Source: Gemmatimonadota bacterium
Lineage (GTDB): Bacteria > Gemmatimonadota > Gemmatimonadetes > Longimicrobiales > Gaopeijiaceae
Assembly (NCBI GenBank): GCA_007121555.1
Contig: SKKH01000175.1
Location: 1 to 64,000 of the forward strand
Reading direction: 5' to 3'
DNA: 64,000 bases
The notes beneath the pieces are model-generated. The model was not told the origin of the DNA and made no database searches. It saw only the letters and a program-made list of their open reading frames with translations. Of the stretch, positions 61,461 to 64,000 are shown one piece after another (positions within the stretch are counted from its first letter, which is position 1; each line of letters opens with the position of its first letter). The position numbers were made by a program, and so were the translations under genes.

Positions 61461-64000
61461 ATGAGCCTGCTCTACCGTCACAGCACTGTCGACCCCGTCC
61501 GCCCACCGCCGGGAGCATCGCACCCGGCCGGCCGCCTCGGGGCCCTCCTCTTGGCCGGCATCGCCCTGGCGATCGTCCTGGCCCTTACCCTCCCCGGCGC
61601 CGCCGTCGCCCAGGCCACCGGATCCATTGACGGGCAGGTCCGGGACGGCGACGGACTTCGGCCCCTGGCCGGCGCCCAGATCCAGTTGGTCGGCACCGAG
61701 CGAGGAGTCCTTACCGACCCCTCGGGTCGATTCACCCTTCCAGAGGTCCCCGCGGGCACCCACCGACTGAGGGTCGTCATGTTGGGGTTCGCCACCCGCG
61801 AGGTCGAGGTGGACGTTGCCGCCGGCGAGGTGGCCACGGTCCAGATCGACCTCCGGCGGGCCGCCCTGGCCCTGGACGAGGTGGTCGTCACCGGCACCGC
61901 CGGAGGCACCCAGCGCCGGGCGCTGGGCAACGTGGTGGATCGGCTCTCGGCCGCGGACCTGGCCGAGGTGACGCCGGCTCAGAGCCTGAGTCAACTCATC
62001 GGACAGCGTTCGGCCGGAGTAACAATGGGTGGCGACGTCGGCCAGGTCGGCACCGGCACCCGGATTCGGATCCGGGGCGTTCAGACCATGGGGCTGCCCA
62101 ACGATCCCATCATCTACATCGATGGGGTCCGGATGGACAACAACCCCACCTCCGGCCCCGGCCAGCGGGGCGGTGCTCGGGTGAACCGCCTCAACGACAT
62201 CGCCCCCGAGGACATCGAGAGCATCGAGATCATCAAGGGACCGGCCGCGGCCACCCTCTACGGGACCGAAGCCTCCAACGGGGTGGTCCAGATCATCACG
62301 AAGCGGGGGGTCGAGGGCGACGCCCGGATCGACTTCACCGTGCGGACGGGAACGAACTGGCTCTGGAACCCATCGGGACGCCTCGGCGAACGGTGCGCCA
62401 CCCCGCCGGGAGTCACCGGGGTCCCCACTGAAGACCAGCTCGTCTGCTTCAACGTCATCGACCACGAGCGGGAATTCGGGACCGGCGACATCTTCACCTA
62501 CGGGTTCACCCAGACCTACCAGGCGAACATCAGCGGGGGGACCGACCGCTTCCGCTACTTCACCTCGGGCTCCTTCCAGGACAACACGGGGGTCCTCGAG
62601 CACAACTGGGACCGCCGCCTGAACGTCCGGACCAATCTGGACGCCACCCTGACGGACGAACTGAACCTTCAGACGAGCGTGGGCTACGTCGAGGGCAAGA
62701 CCCGGCTGGCCCAGGGCGGATTCAACAGCGATCCGTTCAGCAACATCTTCTGGTCCAACCCCAACTTCATCGAGAGGAACGGGGGCTACTTCCGCGCTCC
62801 CCCCACCGAGTGGCGGAAGATCGAGGACCGGGCCGACGTGGACCGGTTCACCGGGAGCGTCCAGATCCGCCACAATCCCATCTCCTGGTTCAATCACCGC
62901 GTGGCCATGGGGCTGGACAACGTGAACGAGCGCAACTGGTCGCTCACCCCCCGGCAGCCCGAGGGTACGGCCCACTTCTTCGGTGGGGACGCCCTGGGAA
63001 CGCGGTCCGAAACTCGGGCTCGGGTCCGGATCTGGACCTTCGACTACTCAGCCTCCGCCAGCCATGACGTGGGCGACCGGCTGAACTCCACCACCTCGGC
63101 CGGACTCCAGTACTACCGGAACGAGCGGGAGACGGTGGGGGCCTCGGGATCCAACTTCCCGGCTCCCCAGATCACCACGGTTTCGGCCGCCTCGGACCGG
63201 AACGCCTCACAGACCTTCGAAGAGAACAGCACCCTCGGCGTCTTCATCCAGCAGCAATTCGGATGGGACAACCGGCTCTTCGTGACCGGCGCGGTGCGCG
63301 GCGACGACAACAGCGCCTTCGGTGCCGAGTTCGAAGCCGCCATCTACCCCAAGATCAGCGCGAGCTGGGTCGTCAGCGAAGAGGATTTCCTGGACCTCCC
63401 CTGGCTGGCGGAGCTCCGCCTCCGGGGGGCCTGGGGCGCCGCCGGACAGCAGCCCGGGACCTTCGACGCGGTTCGGACCCTGAGCCCCCAGGTCGGGGCT
63501 GGCAACCAGCCGGGCCTCGTTCCCAGCGCGTTCGGAAACCCCGACCTCGAGCCCGAGCGGGGTGAGGAGCTGGAGATCGGGTTCGACGCCCAGCTCTGGG
63601 ACGGTCGCGTCACCGTGGAATACACACGGTTCCAGCGGACAACGAAGAGCGCCATCGTGGCCCGACCCCTCTCGGCGTCCCTCGGATTCCCGGGAAGCCA
63701 GTTCGTGAACCTGGGCGAGGTCAAGGCCTGGGGGAACGAGCTCGCCCTGAGCACGAGGGTCATGGAGGGAGGCTGGGGAAGCTGGGAGCTGGGAACACAG
63801 CTCGCCACCAACGCCAACGAGATCCAGGAGCTGGGGCCGGATCAGGACTTCATCTCCGGACCGGGCTCCGTTCGCCACCACCTGGGACACGGGGTGGGCG
63901 ACATCTACTACCGGACGGTCCGGCAGGCCGAAATCGACGAGACCGGACAGGTGACCCTGGCCCTCTGTGACGGGGGAACGGGTCGATTCGGTGTCGAACA
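61461..64000 (+). CDS. susC-like: SusC/RagA-family TonB-dependent outer-membrane receptor, 3' end outside window
   Basis: 846 residues seen and continuing. GGAGG lies 7 nt before the ATG. Long N-region and signal peptide (LGALLLAGIALAIVLALTLPG, cleavage near AVAQA), then CarboxypepD_reg-like domain (GSIDGQVRDGDGLRPLAGAQ). The plug follows (LDEVVVTGTAGG, DPIIYIDGVRMDNNP, IESIEIIKGPAAATLYG, SNGVVQIITKRG), then barrel strands. A CATPPGVTGVPTEDQLVC segment just after the plug may form a disulfide loop. Divergent from the SARP gene, whose probable operator lies about 90 bp upstream. No SusD is visible before the window ends; one may follow. Confidence 0.93.
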   Translation, partial: MSLLYRHSTVDPVRPPPGASHPAGRLGALLLAGIALAIVLALTLPGAAVAQATGSIDGQVRDGDGLRPLAGAQIQLVGTERGVLTDPSGRFTLPEVPAGTHRLRVVMLGFATREVEVDVAAGEVATVQIDLRRAALALDEVVVTGTAGGTQRRALGNVVDRLSAADLAEVTPAQSLSQLIGQRSAGVTMGGDVGQVGTGTRIRIRGVQTMGLPNDPIIYIDGVRMDNNPTSGPGQRGGARVNRLNDIAPEDIESIEIIKGPAAATLYGTEASNGVVQIITKRGVEGDARIDFTVRTGTNWLWNPSGRLGERCATPPGVTGVPTEDQLVCFNVIDHEREFGTGDIFTYGFTQTYQANISGGTDRFRYFTSGSFQDNTGVLEHNWDRRLNVRTNLDATLTDELNLQTSVGYVEGKTRLAQGGFNSDPFSNIFWSNPNFIERNGGYFRAPPTEWRKIEDRADVDRFTGSVQIRHNPISWFNHRVAMGLDNVNERNWSLTPRQPEGTAHFFGGDALGTRSETRARVRIWTFDYSASASHDVGDRLNSTTSAGLQYYRNERETVGASGSNFPAPQITTVSAASDRNASQTFEENSTLGVFIQQQFGWDNRLFVTGAVRGDDNSAFGAEFEAAIYPKISASWVVSEEDFLDLPWLAELRLRGAWGAAGQQPGTFDAVRTLSPQVGAGNQPGLVPSAFGNPDLEPERGEELEIGFDAQLWDGRVTVEYTRFQRTTKSAIVARPLSASLGFPGSQFVNLGEVKAWGNELALSTRVMEGGWGSWELGTQLATNANEIQELGPDQDFISGPGSVRHHLGHGVGDIYYRTVRQAEIDETGQVTLALCDGGTGRFGVE

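Noticed and set aside
1-64000. tRNA, rRNA, insertion sequences, phage genes or a CRISPR array
   Set aside because: Read for on both strands by eye; no cloverleaf arms, transposase motifs, terminal repeats with target duplications, or repeat-spacer pattern was recognised. A covariance-model scan was not possible here.

Overview
The window reads as chromosomal DNA of a very GC-rich, aerobic, Gram-negative bacterium that lives largely on peptides. The gene content fits Gemmatimonadota best: SusC/SusD-type TonB receptors whose plug begins EVVVTGTAG, a membrane-anchored SARP/BTAD-TPR regulator, an exported-enzyme repertoire dominated by peptidases, frequent GTG/TTG starts and 4-8 bp stop/start overlaps. 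That assignment is an inference from style and content; no 16S or ribosomal gene is present. I saw no tRNA, rRNA, CRISPR, insertion sequence or phage gene.

Layout. 1-8.7 kb: a truncated secreted protein of unknown function, a large subtilisin (S8), a DUF3179 lipoprotein, and a converging two-gene operon of a barrel-less TonB-plug protein and a di-haem DUF1111 protein. 8.7-18.9 kb: a promoter and structured leader, then SusC, SusD, a textbook terminator, and two tandem S9 dipeptidyl-peptidase-like enzymes. 19.0-23.7 kb (minus strand): PpiC-type lipoprotein chaperone coupled to a second DUF1111 protein, and a DUF885 protein that lacks the usual zinc motif. 24.3-37.9 kb (plus strand): two tandem LVIVD-propeller/Ig-like proteins, an M24 aminopeptidase-P-like lipoprotein and a YncE-like propeller ending in a strong terminator; then a Tat-exported PLP enzyme with a lipoprotein RidA, an M14 carboxypeptidase, a family-5 uracil-DNA glycosylase and a class C serine hydrolase. 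37.9-44.0 kb: a transmembrane Ser/Thr kinase, a tiny secreted protein, a LytS-type sensor kinase/LytTR regulator pair and an M15 peptidase. 44.1-52.5 kb (minus strand): a five-gene heavy-metal (probably Cu/Ag) efflux operon of His-rich small protein, OMF, MFP, RND pump and CopB-type ATPase. 52.6-57.9 kb (minus strand): L,D-transpeptidase, a second M14 carboxypeptidase and DoxX. 58.1-64.0 kb: a transmembrane SARP regulator divergent from a second SusC that runs off the right end.

How it fits together. Nearly every enzyme has a signal peptide, a lipobox or a Tat signal, so the picture is an envelope specialised in breaking peptides down outside the inner membrane (S8, S9 x2, M14 x2, M24, M15) and importing products through TonB receptors. 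The most interesting unexplained signal is a run of three GTGAT-headed direct repeats at exactly 11-bp pitch between the SARP gene and the second SusC. This is the operator geometry known for Streptomyces SARPs, so the pair looks like a self-contained regulator/receptor module. Other points worth a second look are a periplasmic PLP enzyme plus RidA pair, a shared GAAGCACGGT inverted-repeat box upstream of two neighbouring operons, Met/His-rich tails in the metal efflux adaptor, and a consensus TATAAT promoter aimed antisense through the LytTR gene.
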